NCBI RefSeq assembly: GCF_031180965.1
Contig: NZ_JAPSLH010000009.1
Coordinates: 81,605 to 145,604 of the forward strand
Origin: Chelativorans sp.
Lineage (GTDB): Bacteria > Pseudomonadota > Alphaproteobacteria > Rhizobiales > Rhizobiaceae
Direction: 5' to 3'
Length of the DNA: 64,000 nucleotides
This document shows positions 27,449-36,160 of the stretch, in pieces. The notes below the pieces were generated by a model that saw only the letters and a program-made list of their open reading frames with translations, was not told where the DNA came from and did not search any database. The translations under genes were made by a program, and so were the position numbers. Positions within the stretch are counted from its first letter, which is position 1. The number at the start of each line of letters is the position of its first letter.

Positions 27449-29269
27449 TTAGGGGAGGAAGAGGTCAACCTTCCTGAACGAGGTCACGTCGATGATTCCC
27501 ATGTCGGAAATCCGAAGTTCGGGAATGACGACGAGGGCCAGCAGCGAGTGCTGCATATAGGCATTGTTCAGCGTGCAGCCCATCTCACGCATGGCGGCTG
27601 CGAGCTTCGCTGCCTTTTCGGCCACGACCTCCGCACGCTCCTCCGACATCAGCCCAGCGATCGGGAGTTCCACCAGGGCCAGTTCGCGTCCCTTCGAGAT
27701 CATCACCACGCCGCCGCCCACCTCACCTAAGCGGTTGGCGGCTCTCGCCATGTCCTCCTTGTTGGTGCCGACGACGATCATGTGATGCGAGTCGTGCGCG
27801 ACTGTGGAGGCAAGCGCACAGTCCTGCGTATAGCCGAAACCGGACACAAAGCCATTGGTCACGCTACCCGTGCCGCGATGACGTTCCACCAGCGCGATCT
27901 GGCAGACGTCGTTTCTCCGGTCCATCGCGACAAGACCGTTCTCGACCGGAAGCTCGGCGGCGAGCGCGCGCGTCGGCGCCTGGTTCTCGATCACGCCGAT
28001 CACGCGCGCCCTGACCATATTGGCCCCCTCCGGCGCCCGGATGTGAAAGTCGGCCGCAGTGAGGCGCCTCCCCAGCCGCACGGTCTTCTTCGCCCGTGCG
28101 GGATAGGCGTAGGCCGGAATCTCCGTCTCGAGCCTGCCATTGCGGGCAAGCCTCACCCCACGCGCGTAAACCTCGTCGATCACAAGGGCCGCAAGGTCCG
28201 ATACGATGAGAAAATCGGCCAGCCGTCCGGGCGTGATCGAGCCCAGCTCCCGCTCCAGCCTGAAATGCTGGGCGGTGTTGATGGTCGCCATCTGGATCGC
28301 CGTCACGGGCTTGAGGCCCTGGGCGATCGCATGGCGCACGACCCGGTCCATATGGCCCTCCTGGACCAGCGTGCCCGAATGGCTGTCGTCCGTGCACAGG
28401 ATGAAATTGCGCGGATCGAGCCCCTGCTCGGTCACCGCCTTGATCTGGCTCGCCACGTCGTACCATGCCGATCCGAGGCGCAGCATCGCGCGCATGCCCT
28501 GGCGCACGCGGGCGATCGCGTCCTCCATGCGCGTGCCTTCGTGGTCGTCCTCTGGCCCGCCGGCGATATAGCCGTGGAAGGCGCGGCCAAGGTCGGGCGA
28601 GGCATAGTGGCCGCCCACCGTCTTTCCGGCGCGCATGGTGGCGGCGATCTCGTCGGCCATGGCGGCGTCATTGGTGGCCACGCCCGGAAAGTTCATCACC
28701 TCTCCAAGGCCGATGACATTCGGCCACGCCATCGCCTCGGCTACCTCGCGCGCGCCAAGTTCGGCACCGGCATTCTCCAGGCCCGGCGCCGAGGGAACGC
28801 AGGATGGCATCTGCACAAAGACGTTCACCGGCTGCGCCGCCGCCTCATCATGCATCAGCCGCACGCCGTCGAGGCCAAGCACATTGGCGATCTCATGCGG
28901 GTCGATGAACATGGTGGTCGTGCCGTGCGGAATGACGGCGCGGCAGAATTCCGTCACCATGACCATGCCGCTTTCCACATGCATATGCGCATCACAGAGG
29001 CCGGGCACGAGATACCGGCCGCGCGCGTCCACCACCTTGGTCCGCTCGCCGATGGCGTGGCTCGCATCCTGCCCGCAATAGGCGAAGCGGCCCGCCACTA
29101 TCGCAATGTCGGTGCCCGGAATGACCTCGCCGGAATGCACATTGACCCAGCGCCCGTTGCGGACCACCAGATCGGCCGGCTTTCGCCCCATGGCAACGTC
29201 GACCAGGAGCGGGGCCACGGCGCTCCAGGGCTTCGGTTTGACGAAGGCGCTTGCGGCGGGTGCTGGCAT
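27449..29269 (-). CDS. ade: Adenine deaminase
   Basis: A 606-residue amidohydrolase that converts adenine to hypoxanthine and ammonia. The N-terminal metal motif is CDAHMHVESG, followed by DPHEIANVLG, GGHYASPDLG and TDDSHSGTL. The C-terminal adenine-deaminase-specific domain is present (FVSGFGYTQDCALAST, AHDSHHMIVVG). The length matches the Ade/YicP family. GGAGGGAG eight bases before ATG 29269 sets the start. The gene is divergent from the N-acetyltransferase gene across 135 bases. Confidence 0.94.
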   Translation of the reverse strand: MPAPAASAFVKPKPWSAVAPLLVDVAMGRKPADLVVRNGRWVNVHSGEVIPGTDIAIVAGRFAYCGQDASHAIGERTKVVDARGRYLVPGLCDAHMHVESGMVMVTEFCRAVIPHGTTTMFIDPHEIANVLGLDGVRLMHDEAAAQPVNVFVQMPSCVPSAPGLENAGAELGAREVAEAMAWPNVIGLGEVMNFPGVATNDAAMADEIAATMRAGKTVGGHYASPDLGRAFHGYIAGGPEDDHEGTRMEDAIARVRQGMRAMLRLGSAWYDVASQIKAVTEQGLDPRNFILCTDDSHSGTLVQEGHMDRVVRHAIAQGLKPVTAIQMATINTAQHFRLERELGSITPGRLADFLIVSDLAALVIDEVYARGVRLARNGRLETEIPAYAYPARAKKTVRLGRRLTAADFHIRAPEGANMVRARVIGVIENQAPTRALAAELPVENGLVAMDRRNDVCQIALVERHRGTGSVTNGFVSGFGYTQDCALASTVAHDSHHMIVVGTNKEDMARAANRLGEVGGGVVMISKGRELALVELPIAGLMSEERAEVVAEKAAKLAAAMREMGCTLNNAYMQHSLLALVVIPELRISDMGIIDVTSFRKVDLFLP

Positions 29270-29404
29270 GACTGTGTCTCCCTCCCGGGCAGTTTGGCAA
29301 AGCTTTGCCCCCCGCGCCAGACAAATCCGGACAACGGGAACGCGCATGCCTTGCGCCGGCTGGACCTCTTTCGCATTTATAGGCGGCGAGCAGGGAGGAC
29401 CCAA

Positions 29405-30235
29405 ATGGCGGGGGAAGAAACCACGATCGATCTTGAAGCCTATTTCAGGCGCATCGGCTATGAAGGTCCGCGCGAGCCGACCCTGGAGACGCTTTCCGCA
29501 TTGCATCTTCTTCATCCGCTCGCCATCGCCTTCGAGAATCTCGATCCGCTCCTGCAGCAGCCCGTAAATCTCGATCTGCCCTCCCTGCAGCGGAAACTCG
29601 TCCATTCGGGCCGCGGCGGCTATTGCTATGAGCAGAATACCCTCTTCGACGCCGTTCTTCGCGCGCTGGGCTTCCGGGTGTCCGGCCTTGCCGCACGCGT
29701 CCTGTGGGGCCGCGAGGACCTGCCCGTCACGCCGCGCACCCACATGCTGCTGCGCATCGAGCTTTCCGAGGGCACATATGTCGCCGATGTGGGCTTCGGC
29801 CGCATCACGCTGACCGCGCCGCTCCGGCTGGAATCCGGCATCGAGCAGCCGACGCCGCACGAGATCTCCCGCCTCGATCCGGAGGGCTCGATGTGGGTGA
29901 TGAAGGCGAAGATCGGCGAGGAGTGGCGGGCGCTATACCGTTTCGACCTCGAGGAGCAATTCCCTGCGGACTACGAGATCTTCAACTATTTCGTCTCGAC
30001 GAATCCGGGCTCGCTGTTCGTGCATTCGCTCATGGCGGCGCGGCCCACGCCGGATGGTGGCCGCTACGCGCTCTTCAACGGGCGCCTTAGCATCCATGGC
30101 GTCCGGGGGATCAATGGCCCCCGCGAGCTTGATTCAGCGGAGGAGATCGAGACGGTGCTGCGGGAGATTTTCGGCATCGACATACCCGACAGCACCGCTC
30201 TTGCGGAAGCGTTGCGGCGGGAAACGATCGTCTGA
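29405..30235 (+). CDS. nat: Arylamine N-acetyltransferase
   Basis: A 276-residue NAT-family enzyme that moves acetyl from acetyl-CoA to arylamines and hydrazines. The catalytic triad is visible as RGGYCYEQN (Cys, about residue 75), TPRTHMLL (His, about residue 114) and VADVGFG (Asp, about residue 129). GGGAGG five bases before the ATG supports the start. The reading frame is open far upstream of this point, but that part is antisense to adenine deaminase and is not part of the gene. Confidence 0.93.
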   Translation: MAGEETTIDLEAYFRRIGYEGPREPTLETLSALHLLHPLAIAFENLDPLLQQPVNLDLPSLQRKLVHSGRGGYCYEQNTLFDAVLRALGFRVSGLAARVLWGREDLPVTPRTHMLLRIELSEGTYVADVGFGRITLTAPLRLESGIEQPTPHEISRLDPEGSMWVMKAKIGEEWRALYRFDLEEQFPADYEIFNYFVSTNPGSLFVHSLMAARPTPDGGRYALFNGRLSIHGVRGINGPRELDSAEEIETVLREIFGIDIPDSTALAEALRRETIV

Positions 30236-30251
30236 GCCGGACGGGCCCGGA

Positions 30252-30395
30252 TCAGCCGCGTGGCTTGACCATAAGCGCAAAGGCGGTGCCGATCGCTCCG
30301 CCCATGATCATGCCGACAGGGATGCTGTCGAAGAGCGCTTCCCCCAAAACGGCGCCAATGGCTATTCCGGCAGCCATGCTGAGACCGATCATCAT
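30252..30395 (-). CDS. Small hydrophobic Gly-rich membrane protein (47 residues)
   Basis: A 47-codon frame ends in TGA at 30252 and starts at tandem ATGs (30395, 30392). The product is one or two membrane helices with G-x3-G spacing (LSMAAGIAIGAVLGEAL, VGMIMGGAIGTAFALM), a glycine-zipper pattern, and a basic end (KPRG). Codon use is like that of the neighbours. No good ribosome-binding site precedes it. It faces the nat gene, with 16 bases between stops. Function is unknown, and it would be missed by a 60-codon cut-off. Confidence 0.55.
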   Translation of the reverse strand: MMIGLSMAAGIAIGAVLGEALFDSIPVGMIMGGAIGTAFALMVKPRG

Positions 30396-30450
30396 GGTGG
30401 AAACCAGCCGAAGGTGGGAGTTGGGGATACAGGCTTGCGGTCGGCTGCAA

Positions 30451-30660
30451 CTAGACGGCGACCGGGCGCGGCCATGAGCGCGGATCGGCCCATTTCAGCA
30501 GACGCACCTGGCAGGTGGGGCAGAGTTCGAAATCGCTCGCCAGCAGTGCGGAATCCTTGCGTGGGGTGATGCTGACGCGCACCCATCTCCACTCGTCGAT
30601 CTTCCTTATGTTGCTCTCGGCGCCGCATCCATCACAGCGCCAATGGGACTCGCGAGCCAA
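30451..30660 (-). CDS. Small Cys4 zinc-ribbon-like protein (69 residues)
   Basis: The product has two Cys pairs, WRCDGCGAES near residue 10 and LCPTCQV near residue 50, about 40 residues apart, as in a zinc ribbon. The stretch between is rich in Trp, Arg and Lys (IDEWRWVRVS). A TTG start at 30660 is chosen because GGGAGGG lies a few bases upstream. It is likely a nucleic-acid- or protein-binding zinc protein, with no assigned family. It lies on the same strand as the 47-residue gene downstream and behind the dksA terminator. Confidence 0.6.
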   Translation of the reverse strand: MARESHWRCDGCGAESNIRKIDEWRWVRVSITPRKDSALLASDFELCPTCQVRLLKWADPRSWPRPVAV

Positions 30661-30775
30661 CCTGCCCTCCCGACGGTTGTAGGCCGTCAAGTTTCTATCA
30701 TGGCGCGCATCGGAATGGAAGCGTGGTTGCAAGCTTTGAGCAATCTGCAGTTGTCTTGCGGAGCGACCGGTAAAC

Positions 30776-30802
30776 AAAAAGGCCGGGCAACCGCCCGGCC
30801 TT
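30776..30802 (-). terminator. Rho-independent terminator of dksA
   Basis: AAGGCCGGGC and GCCCGGCCTT form a perfect 10-bp stem with a 4-base loop. On the minus strand the stem runs straight into TTTTTG, 26 bases past the dksA stop. Confidence 0.92.
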
Positions 30803-30827
30803 CGAAACTCGTGTCGCAGACGGAGGC

Positions 30828-31244
30828 TCAGTCGTCGCGATAGACCCGCTCGCGCCGCTCGTGGCGCTCCTGTGCCTCGATGGAAAGAGTGGCGATCGGG
30901 CGGGCGTCGAGGCGCTTCAGCGAAATCGGCTCGCCGGTCTCCTCGCAATACCCGTAGGTGCCGTCCTCCAGGCGCTGCAGCGCGGCATCGATCTTGGCGA
31001 TGAGCTTGCGCTGGCGGTCGCGCGCGCGCAGCTCGATGGCCCGATCCGTCTCCGAGGAAGCCCGGTCGGCCAGGTCCGGATGATTCGCGTTCTCCTGTTG
31101 CAGCGCTTCCAGCGTCTCGCGCGCTTCCTTCAGGATGTCGTTCTTCCACCTGACCAGCTTGGCACGGAAATAGGCCCGCTGGCGCTCGTTCATGAAGGGC
31201 TCGTCCTCGGAAGGCAGATATTCGGCATCGACGAGATCGGACAT
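30828..31244 (-). CDS. dksA: DksA-family RNA polymerase-binding regulator lacking the zinc cysteines
   Basis: A 138-residue transcription factor that enters the RNA polymerase secondary channel and works with ppGpp in the stringent response. The coiled coil (about residues 20-100) carries DLADRA at its tip, keeping the two acidic residues of the E. coli DxxDR tip. The C-terminal zinc-finger region reads GYCEETGEPI ... ARPIATLSIEAQ, so only the first of the four E. coli zinc cysteines remains and the others are Thr, Ser and Ala. Cys-poor DksA forms are known in alphaproteobacteria. It has its own promoter and terminator, so it is a single-gene transcription unit. Confidence 0.93.
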   Translation of the reverse strand: MSDLVDAEYLPSEDEPFMNERQRAYFRAKLVRWKNDILKEARETLEALQQENANHPDLADRASSETDRAIELRARDRQRKLIAKIDAALQRLEDGTYGYCEETGEPISLKRLDARPIATLSIEAQERHERRERVYRDD

Positions 31245-31275
31245 TTGTGCACCCCACAGCTTGCCCAGCGGCGCC

Positions 31276-31304
31276 TATATATTCGGGCGCGCAGGCGGCG
31301 ACAA
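31276..31304 (-). promoter_or_regulatory. Candidate dksA promoter
   Basis: On the minus strand TTGTCG (31304-31299) and TATATA (31281-31276) are separated by 17 bases. This would start transcription about 25 bases before the dksA ATG. Confidence 0.6.
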
Positions 31305-31508
31305 GCAGAAATGGCTGCCGGGTAACGCAATCGTCAACGGTGCCGCTTTCCTGAAAGGCGCGCCTCAAGCGGCTGGAACACAAAGCTTTTCTTAGGCGGC
31401 TCAGCTTTGTTCCGAAAAGCCGCAGATCGATTTTGCGCGCGCCCTCGCAACCTCGTAAGATCGCTGACACAGTGCCGGAGCACCGGCGGAACGCCATGGG
31501 AGAGGCGC

Positions 31509-32015
31509 TTGTACCGGCTTTACCTGCTGCGCCATGCCGAAGCTTTGCACATAAGGCCCGGCGGCTCCGACTTCGACCGGCCGCTGACGGAGCGCGGGCG
31601 GCAAGACGCCGCGGCGCTTGGGCTGCGCATGCGGGCGGCGGGCTATCTGCCGTCCTTCGTGCTGTGCTCCAGCGCGGCAAGAGCGCAGCAGACCTGGCAG
31701 GAGGTGGCGCGCAAGCTTCCGCACCCTCCCCCAGAAACCCTCTACGCGACCGAGCTTTACCGCGGCGACGCTGCCGACTACCGGATCCTCGTCGCCACCT
31801 CGCCGGCGGAGGAATCGCTGCTCGTCGTCGGCCACAACCCCATGGTCCAGGAACTGGCGCTGAGTCTTGCTCGGGCCGGTGATTCGGCCGCGCTTTCTGC
31901 GGTCTCGGCCGGCTTCCCCGCCGGCGGGCTAGCCGTCCTCGACCTGGAGGAGCCGCTGTGGCGGATCGCGCCGAGGACCGGCATGCTCGCAGCCTTCCTC
32001 TCGCCGCGCGGATGA
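31509..32015 (+). CDS. sixA: SixA-type phosphohistidine phosphatase
   Basis: A 168-residue histidine-phosphatase-superfamily enzyme close in size to E. coli SixA. It shows YLLRHAEAL with the catalytic RH, SSAARAQQTW, and VVGHNPMVQ with the second catalytic His. SixA dephosphorylates phosphohistidine on phosphotransfer proteins. A TTG at 31509 is chosen as start because GGGAG lies six bases upstream and it begins just before the first strand, whereas the upstream in-frame ATG would add 34 residues of basic, unstructured sequence. The ycjX/ycjF genes follow. Confidence 0.85.
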   Translation: MYRLYLLRHAEALHIRPGGSDFDRPLTERGRQDAAALGLRMRAAGYLPSFVLCSSAARAQQTWQEVARKLPHPPPETLYATELYRGDAADYRILVATSPAEESLLVVGHNPMVQELALSLARAGDSAALSAVSAGFPAGGLAVLDLEEPLWRIAPRTGMLAAFLSPRG

Positions 32016-32061
32016 GAGCCCCTGGCGGCGAATCATTCCTTCGCCACGCTCCGTCACCTAT

Positions 32062-33561
32062 ATGCGGATGCCGCAACAGGATAAGGATCGGCCCTTGCCA
32101 TCGCTGACCACGATCGCCGACGAAGCCCGGATCGCCATCGACACGGTCGCCGACCGCGCGGCCGGTCTCTGGTCGCCCTCGGTCCGCCTCGGCGTCACCG
32201 GCCTTTCTCGCGCCGGAAAGACAGTGTTCATCTCCGCACTCGTGCACAATCTGGTGCATGGCGGCCGATTGCCGCTGTTCGAGGCCCAATCCTCCGGCCG
32301 TATCGCCGACGCTTATCTGGAGCACCAGCCGGACGATGCGGTGCCCCGCTTCCAATACGAGGATCATATCGCAGACTTGGTGGACCGCCGCGTCTGGCCG
32401 GCCTCCACCCGCGCCATCTCGGAACTGAGGCTCACGATCGATTACGAATCGGCTTCCGCCTGGGGCCGGCTCTTCTCGCGCGGAAGGATTTCCCTCGACA
32501 TCGTCGACTATCCCGGCGAATGGCTGCTCGACCTCCCGCTCCTAAGCAAGGATTTCGGCACGTTCAGCCGTGAGGCGATCGAGCTTTCCGAGCTGCCCGG
32601 CCGTGAGGACGTGGCGCGCGAATGGCGCGCGCTCGCCGCCAGCATTGATCCGGAGGCGGATGCCGACGAGATGCTGGCGCGCAGGCTGTTCGAGAGTTTC
32701 GCGGCCTATCTCAGGGCATGCAAGGAAGAAAGCCGGGCGCTCTCGACGCTCCCGCCTGGCCGTTTTCTGATGCCGGGCGACCTGGAAGGCTCGCCCGCCC
32801 TCACCTTCGCCCCCCTCGCCAATCTGAGTGACCGCCGCGCGCGCTCGGGTTCCATGCAGGCGATGATGGAGCGTCGTTACGAGGCATATAAGAGCCACGT
32901 CATAAAACCCTTCTTCCGCGAGCATATCGCCCGCCTGGACCGGCAGATCGTGCTCGTGGACGCCATGCAGGCCATCAACGCCGGCGTGCCGGCGGTCAAT
33001 GACCTCGAACGCGCGCTGACGGAGATCCTCGCCTGCTTCAGGCCGGGCCGCGGCAGCTTGCTCACGGGGCTCGTCTCCCGGCGCATCGACCGCATCCTGA
33101 TCGCCGCCACCAAGGCGGATCACATCCACCACGAAAGCCACGACAGGCTGCAGGCCATTGTCAGGCGGCTGGCCGAGCGCGCCATCGCGCGGGCGGATTT
33201 TTCCGGCGCAGCCGTGGACGTCGTCGCCATGGCCGCGGTGCGGGCCACGCGCGAGGGCACGGTCACGCGAGGCCGCCAGACGCTTCCGGTCATCATCGGC
33301 ACGCCGCTGGCCGGGGAAACCATCGGCGACGAGGTGTTCGACGGCGAGACGGAGACGGCGATCTTTCCCGGCGACCTGCCCGAGAGTCCCGTCGCCTTCT
33401 TCCGCAAGGATGCTCCGCCACCCTCCGGCGATCCGGCGATCCGTTTCGTGCGCTTCCGCCCGCCGAAGCTCGAGCGCACAATCGAGGGCGTGACCCTGTC
33501 GCTGCCGCATATCCGCCTCGACCGCGCCCTGCAGTTCCTTCTCGGAGACAAGCTTGCATGA
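32062..33561 (+). CDS. ycjX: YcjX-family (DUF463) P-loop NTPase
   Basis: About 499 residues. The Walker A loop is GLSRAGKT (about residue 47), DYPGEWLLDLP is the family-typical region after Walker B, and ATKADHI is the base-recognition loop. YcjX proteins are GTPase-like and are usually paired with a YcjF/TIGR01620 membrane protein, as here. The pair is often linked to envelope stress, but the role is not well defined. The start is uncertain: ATG 32062 and 32068 lack ribosome-binding sites, and a TTG at 32095 has AAGGA upstream. The stop overlaps the next ATG (ATGA). Confidence 0.9.
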   Translation: MRMPQQDKDRPLPSLTTIADEARIAIDTVADRAAGLWSPSVRLGVTGLSRAGKTVFISALVHNLVHGGRLPLFEAQSSGRIADAYLEHQPDDAVPRFQYEDHIADLVDRRVWPASTRAISELRLTIDYESASAWGRLFSRGRISLDIVDYPGEWLLDLPLLSKDFGTFSREAIELSELPGREDVAREWRALAASIDPEADADEMLARRLFESFAAYLRACKEESRALSTLPPGRFLMPGDLEGSPALTFAPLANLSDRRARSGSMQAMMERRYEAYKSHVIKPFFREHIARLDRQIVLVDAMQAINAGVPAVNDLERALTEILACFRPGRGSLLTGLVSRRIDRILIAATKADHIHHESHDRLQAIVRRLAERAIARADFSGAAVDVVAMAAVRATREGTVTRGRQTLPVIIGTPLAGETIGDEVFDGETETAIFPGDLPESPVAFFRKDAPPPSGDPAIRFVRFRPPKLERTIEGVTLSLPHIRLDRALQFLLGDKLA

Positions 33562-34631
33562 GCGAACCGCGCCGCCCCGCCGCCTTCCGCATCGAACAGC
33601 CTTCCGCCAGGAAGGAGGCGTCTCGGGACGAGCTTCGCCCGCCGCGCGCCATCAGGCTGGACGAATCGACGGTCATCACGCCGGCCGACATCGACGTGTT
33701 CGAGGCGCTTGAACCGGCAGCCGCTCCGCCTCCGCCTGCGGTCGCGCCGAGACGGCGCTCCCGCCTCGGCACGATCTTTTTCGCCGCCTTCGGCCTGCTT
33801 GTCTCCCTCGCAGCTGGCCTTTGGGCGGACCAGCTCATCCGCAACCTCTTCTCGCGCGCCGATTGGCTCGGCTGGACGGGTGCGGTGCTGTTGGCGGTCG
33901 CCGCCTTCGCCCTGTTCGGCATCATCGCGCGCGAGATCTTCGCCGTCTCCCGCCTCGCCTCCGTGGAGAAGATGCGCCGGCGTGCCGACGAGGCCTATGA
34001 GCGGGATGATGCGGCCGGAGCTCGGGCGGTCGTCAGCGATCTCACTCACCTGCTTGCCGGGCATGCGGAGACGGCGGCGGGCCGGCGCAGGCTGGAGGAG
34101 CTGGAGCACGACGTCATCGACGGCCGGGACCTTCTGCGAATCGCCGAAAAGGAGATCCTGGCTCCCATCGATCTACGGGCGCAGAAACTCGTGCTCGATG
34201 CCGCCAAGCGCGTCTCGGTGGTGACGGCGGTAAGCCCGCGGGCGCTGATGGACGTGGTATATGTGATTTTCGAGGCGGTCCGCCTCCTGCGCCGGCTTTC
34301 CGAGCTTTACTGCGGCCGGCCGGGCTTTCTCGGCTTCCTGCGCCTGTCGCGCAATGTCCTGGCCCATCTTGCGGTGACCGGCTCCATGGCCATGGGCGAA
34401 ACGCTGGTGCAGCAGCTGATCGGGCACGGGATCGCCGCGAGGCTTTCCGCCCGCCTCGGCGAGGGCATCGTCAACGGCATGATGACGGCGCGCATCGGCC
34501 TTGCCGCCATATCGGCGATCCGCCCCCTCGCCTTCCGTGCCGTCGAGCGGCCGGGCATGGGCGATTTCCTAAAAGCCCTGACCCAGTTCGCCGCCAAGTC
34601 GGAAAGTGCTGGGCAGGATAAGCGTGGCTGA
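33558..34631 (+). CDS. ycjF: YcjF-family (TIGR01620/DUF697) inner-membrane protein
   Basis: A 357-residue partner of the preceding NTPase, overlapping it by four bases. A Pro/Arg-rich cytoplasmic N-terminus (residues 1-70) is followed by two strong membrane segments (TIFFAAFGLLVSLAAGLWA and AVLLAVAAFALFGIIAREI) and a long helical C-terminal domain with weaker hydrophobic stretches (DUF697). The conserved pairing suggests one membrane-bound complex. Function is not established. Confidence 0.88.
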   Translation: MSEPRRPAAFRIEQPSARKEASRDELRPPRAIRLDESTVITPADIDVFEALEPAAAPPPPAVAPRRRSRLGTIFFAAFGLLVSLAAGLWADQLIRNLFSRADWLGWTGAVLLAVAAFALFGIIAREIFAVSRLASVEKMRRRADEAYERDDAAGARAVVSDLTHLLAGHAETAAGRRRLEELEHDVIDGRDLLRIAEKEILAPIDLRAQKLVLDAAKRVSVVTAVSPRALMDVVYVIFEAVRLLRRLSELYCGRPGFLGFLRLSRNVLAHLAVTGSMAMGETLVQQLIGHGIAARLSARLGEGIVNGMMTARIGLAAISAIRPLAFRAVERPGMGDFLKALTQFAAKSESAGQDKRG

Positions 34632-34747
34632 TTCCCGCACGCGCAATTCTATCTATTCAGTCGCCTCGTGGCCGCGATGGTGATAAAGCCTTAACCAGAA
34701 TTCTTCATTGTTTGGAAATCGTCGTCGCCAGCCAACCGTCGGTTCTC

Positions 34748-35287
34748 ATGTCTCCGCGCAACCTCGCTCTTTTCTCCCTCGCCGCCGCGCTCGCCTTTGG
34801 CGGAGCTTCTCCCGCCGCCGCATCCGACCGGGAGCGGCTATTCTTCAAACAGATCGAAGGGGCGTGGTCCGGTCCGGGCGAGATCGTCGCGGGAAAGTAC
34901 AAGGGCACCAAATTCGTCTGCAATTTCGCCGGCTCCACGCCGGAGCAGAAGATCGGCATGGCGCTCGATGGCGGATGCCGGGTCGGCGTCTTTAACCAGG
35001 AGATGTCGGCCAAGGTCGAGCGCCACCGCGCCGGCTTCCGCGGCACGTTCCTCGATGGCGCGGGCGGCAAGGGCATGGATGTGGTGGGCGGTACCGTGAA
35101 GGGCGAATACGCCGTCTTTGCGATACACCGCAATTCCCTGACCGGCGCCATGCGGGCGCAGCTTTCCGGCAAGGACACGATGAATGTGACCATCTCGGTC
35201 CATGTGGACGAGGAACTCGTTCCTGTGATCGGCATGACGCTGAAGCGCGTCGACCCGAAGACCGTCAGCGCGATCACGGCGAACTAG
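34748..35287 (+). CDS. Secreted protein of unknown function
   Basis: A 179-residue protein with a clean signal peptide (MSPRNLALFSLAAALAFGG then ASPAAAS, cleavage near residue 27). The mature part alternates strand-like segments (IEGAWSGPGEIVAGKYKGTK, VCNFAGS, GTFLDGAGGKG), which suggests a small periplasmic beta-barrel, and has two Cys that could pair. I do not recognise the family. The start is taken at ATG 34748 because it begins the signal peptide; an in-frame TTG lies 12 codons upstream. Its 3' end overlaps the convergent folK gene by 14 bases. Confidence 0.65.
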   Translation: MSPRNLALFSLAAALAFGGASPAAASDRERLFFKQIEGAWSGPGEIVAGKYKGTKFVCNFAGSTPEQKIGMALDGGCRVGVFNQEMSAKVERHRAGFRGTFLDGAGGKGMDVVGGTVKGEYAVFAIHRNSLTGAMRAQLSGKDTMNVTISVHVDEELVPVIGMTLKRVDPKTVSAITAN

Positions 35288-35804
35288 CCGGTACTCTCCA
35301 CCATTCGCGATCGTCGCTGATCTGCTCGATGCCGGAAGCATCGAGCCGGTCGAGATGATCCTTGACCGGGCTCCCGTGGATGACGAGGTCCGGCGCAAGC
35401 TCGGCCAGGGGCACGAGAACGAAGGCGCGCTCCAGCATCCGCGGATGGGGGACCTCCAGGTCTTTCTCGGAGACTCGTTCCTGCCCATAGGTCAGGATGT
35501 CGATGTCGATGACGCGCGGCCCCCAGCGCTCGTGCCGCTCGCGTTTGAGGACGCGCTCAGTCTCGAGGCAAAGTTCGAGCAGGCCGCGCGGCGGCAGTCC
35601 GGTCTCGATCTCCGCGACGGCGTTCAGGAAATCCGGCTGGTCGGTTCTGCCCCAGGGCGGCGTCCTGTAGAGGGCAGAAACCTGCACAAGACGGACATTG
35701 TCCTGCTCGTCGAGTTGGCGCAGCGCGGCGGCCATGGTCCGCGCCGGCTCGCCCAGATTGCCGCCGAGACAAAGGAAGGCGCGGCTCCTATTGCGGCCAC
35801 TCAA
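35274..35804 (-). CDS. folK: 6-hydroxymethyl-7,8-dihydropterin pyrophosphokinase
   Basis: A 176-residue HPPK. It shows CLGGNLGEP at the start, LYRTPPWG, and the signature RWGPRVIDIDIL with VPHPRMLERAFVLVPLAE. It adds pyrophosphate from ATP to hydroxymethyl-dihydropterin, the step between FolB and FolP. A TTG start at 35804 is used, with GAGG six bases upstream. It overlaps the end of folB by 17 bases. It is the last gene of a folP-folB-folK operon. Confidence 0.94.
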   Translation of the reverse strand: MSGRNRSRAFLCLGGNLGEPARTMAAALRQLDEQDNVRLVQVSALYRTPPWGRTDQPDFLNAVAEIETGLPPRGLLELCLETERVLKRERHERWGPRVIDIDILTYGQERVSEKDLEVPHPRMLERAFVLVPLAELAPDLVIHGSPVKDHLDRLDASGIEQISDDREWWRVPASSP

Positions 35805-36147
35805 CGGTCACCTCGACATGATCCAGCACGCCGCGCACGGGGGCGCTCGGCTTCCTTACCGTGATGGCCGCACGCGTGATCTGCGGGAAACGCTCGCAGA
35901 GGCCCTGGGCGATCGCCAGCGCCAGCGTCTCTATGAGGAAGTGCCGGCGGCCGGTCACGATTTCCTCTATCACCGAGAAGGCGACACCATAGTCGACGGT
36001 GTCTGCGATGGAATCGTCGGCAAGCGCGGTGCCCGGCTCTACCGCAAGCTCGGCATCCACATAAAAGCGCTGGCCGAGCCGCTCTTCCTCGTCGAGCACC
36101 CCGTGTCTCGCGAAGAAGGCGCAGTTCTTCAGCCGGATCACATACAT
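35788..36147 (-). CDS. folB: Dihydroneopterin aldolase
   Basis: A 119-residue enzyme that cleaves 7,8-dihydroneopterin to hydroxymethyl-dihydropterin. The signature FFARHGVLDEEERLGQ with the catalytic Glu region and VRKPSAPV with the catalytic Lys are present. Start 36147 (MYVIRLKN) is the usual N-terminus. It lies 13 bases after the folP stop and overlaps folK. Confidence 0.93.
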   Translation of the reverse strand: MYVIRLKNCAFFARHGVLDEEERLGQRFYVDAELAVEPGTALADDSIADTVDYGVAFSVIEEIVTGRRHFLIETLALAIAQGLCERFPQITRAAITVRKPSAPVRGVLDHVEVTVEWPQ

Positions 36148-36160
36148 TGCCTCGTCCCTG

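Noticed and set aside
27782..29404. A long in-frame extension upstream of arylamine N-acetyltransferase
   Set aside because: It is antisense to adenine deaminase. The NAT family starts at the ATG at 29405, which has its own ribosome-binding site.
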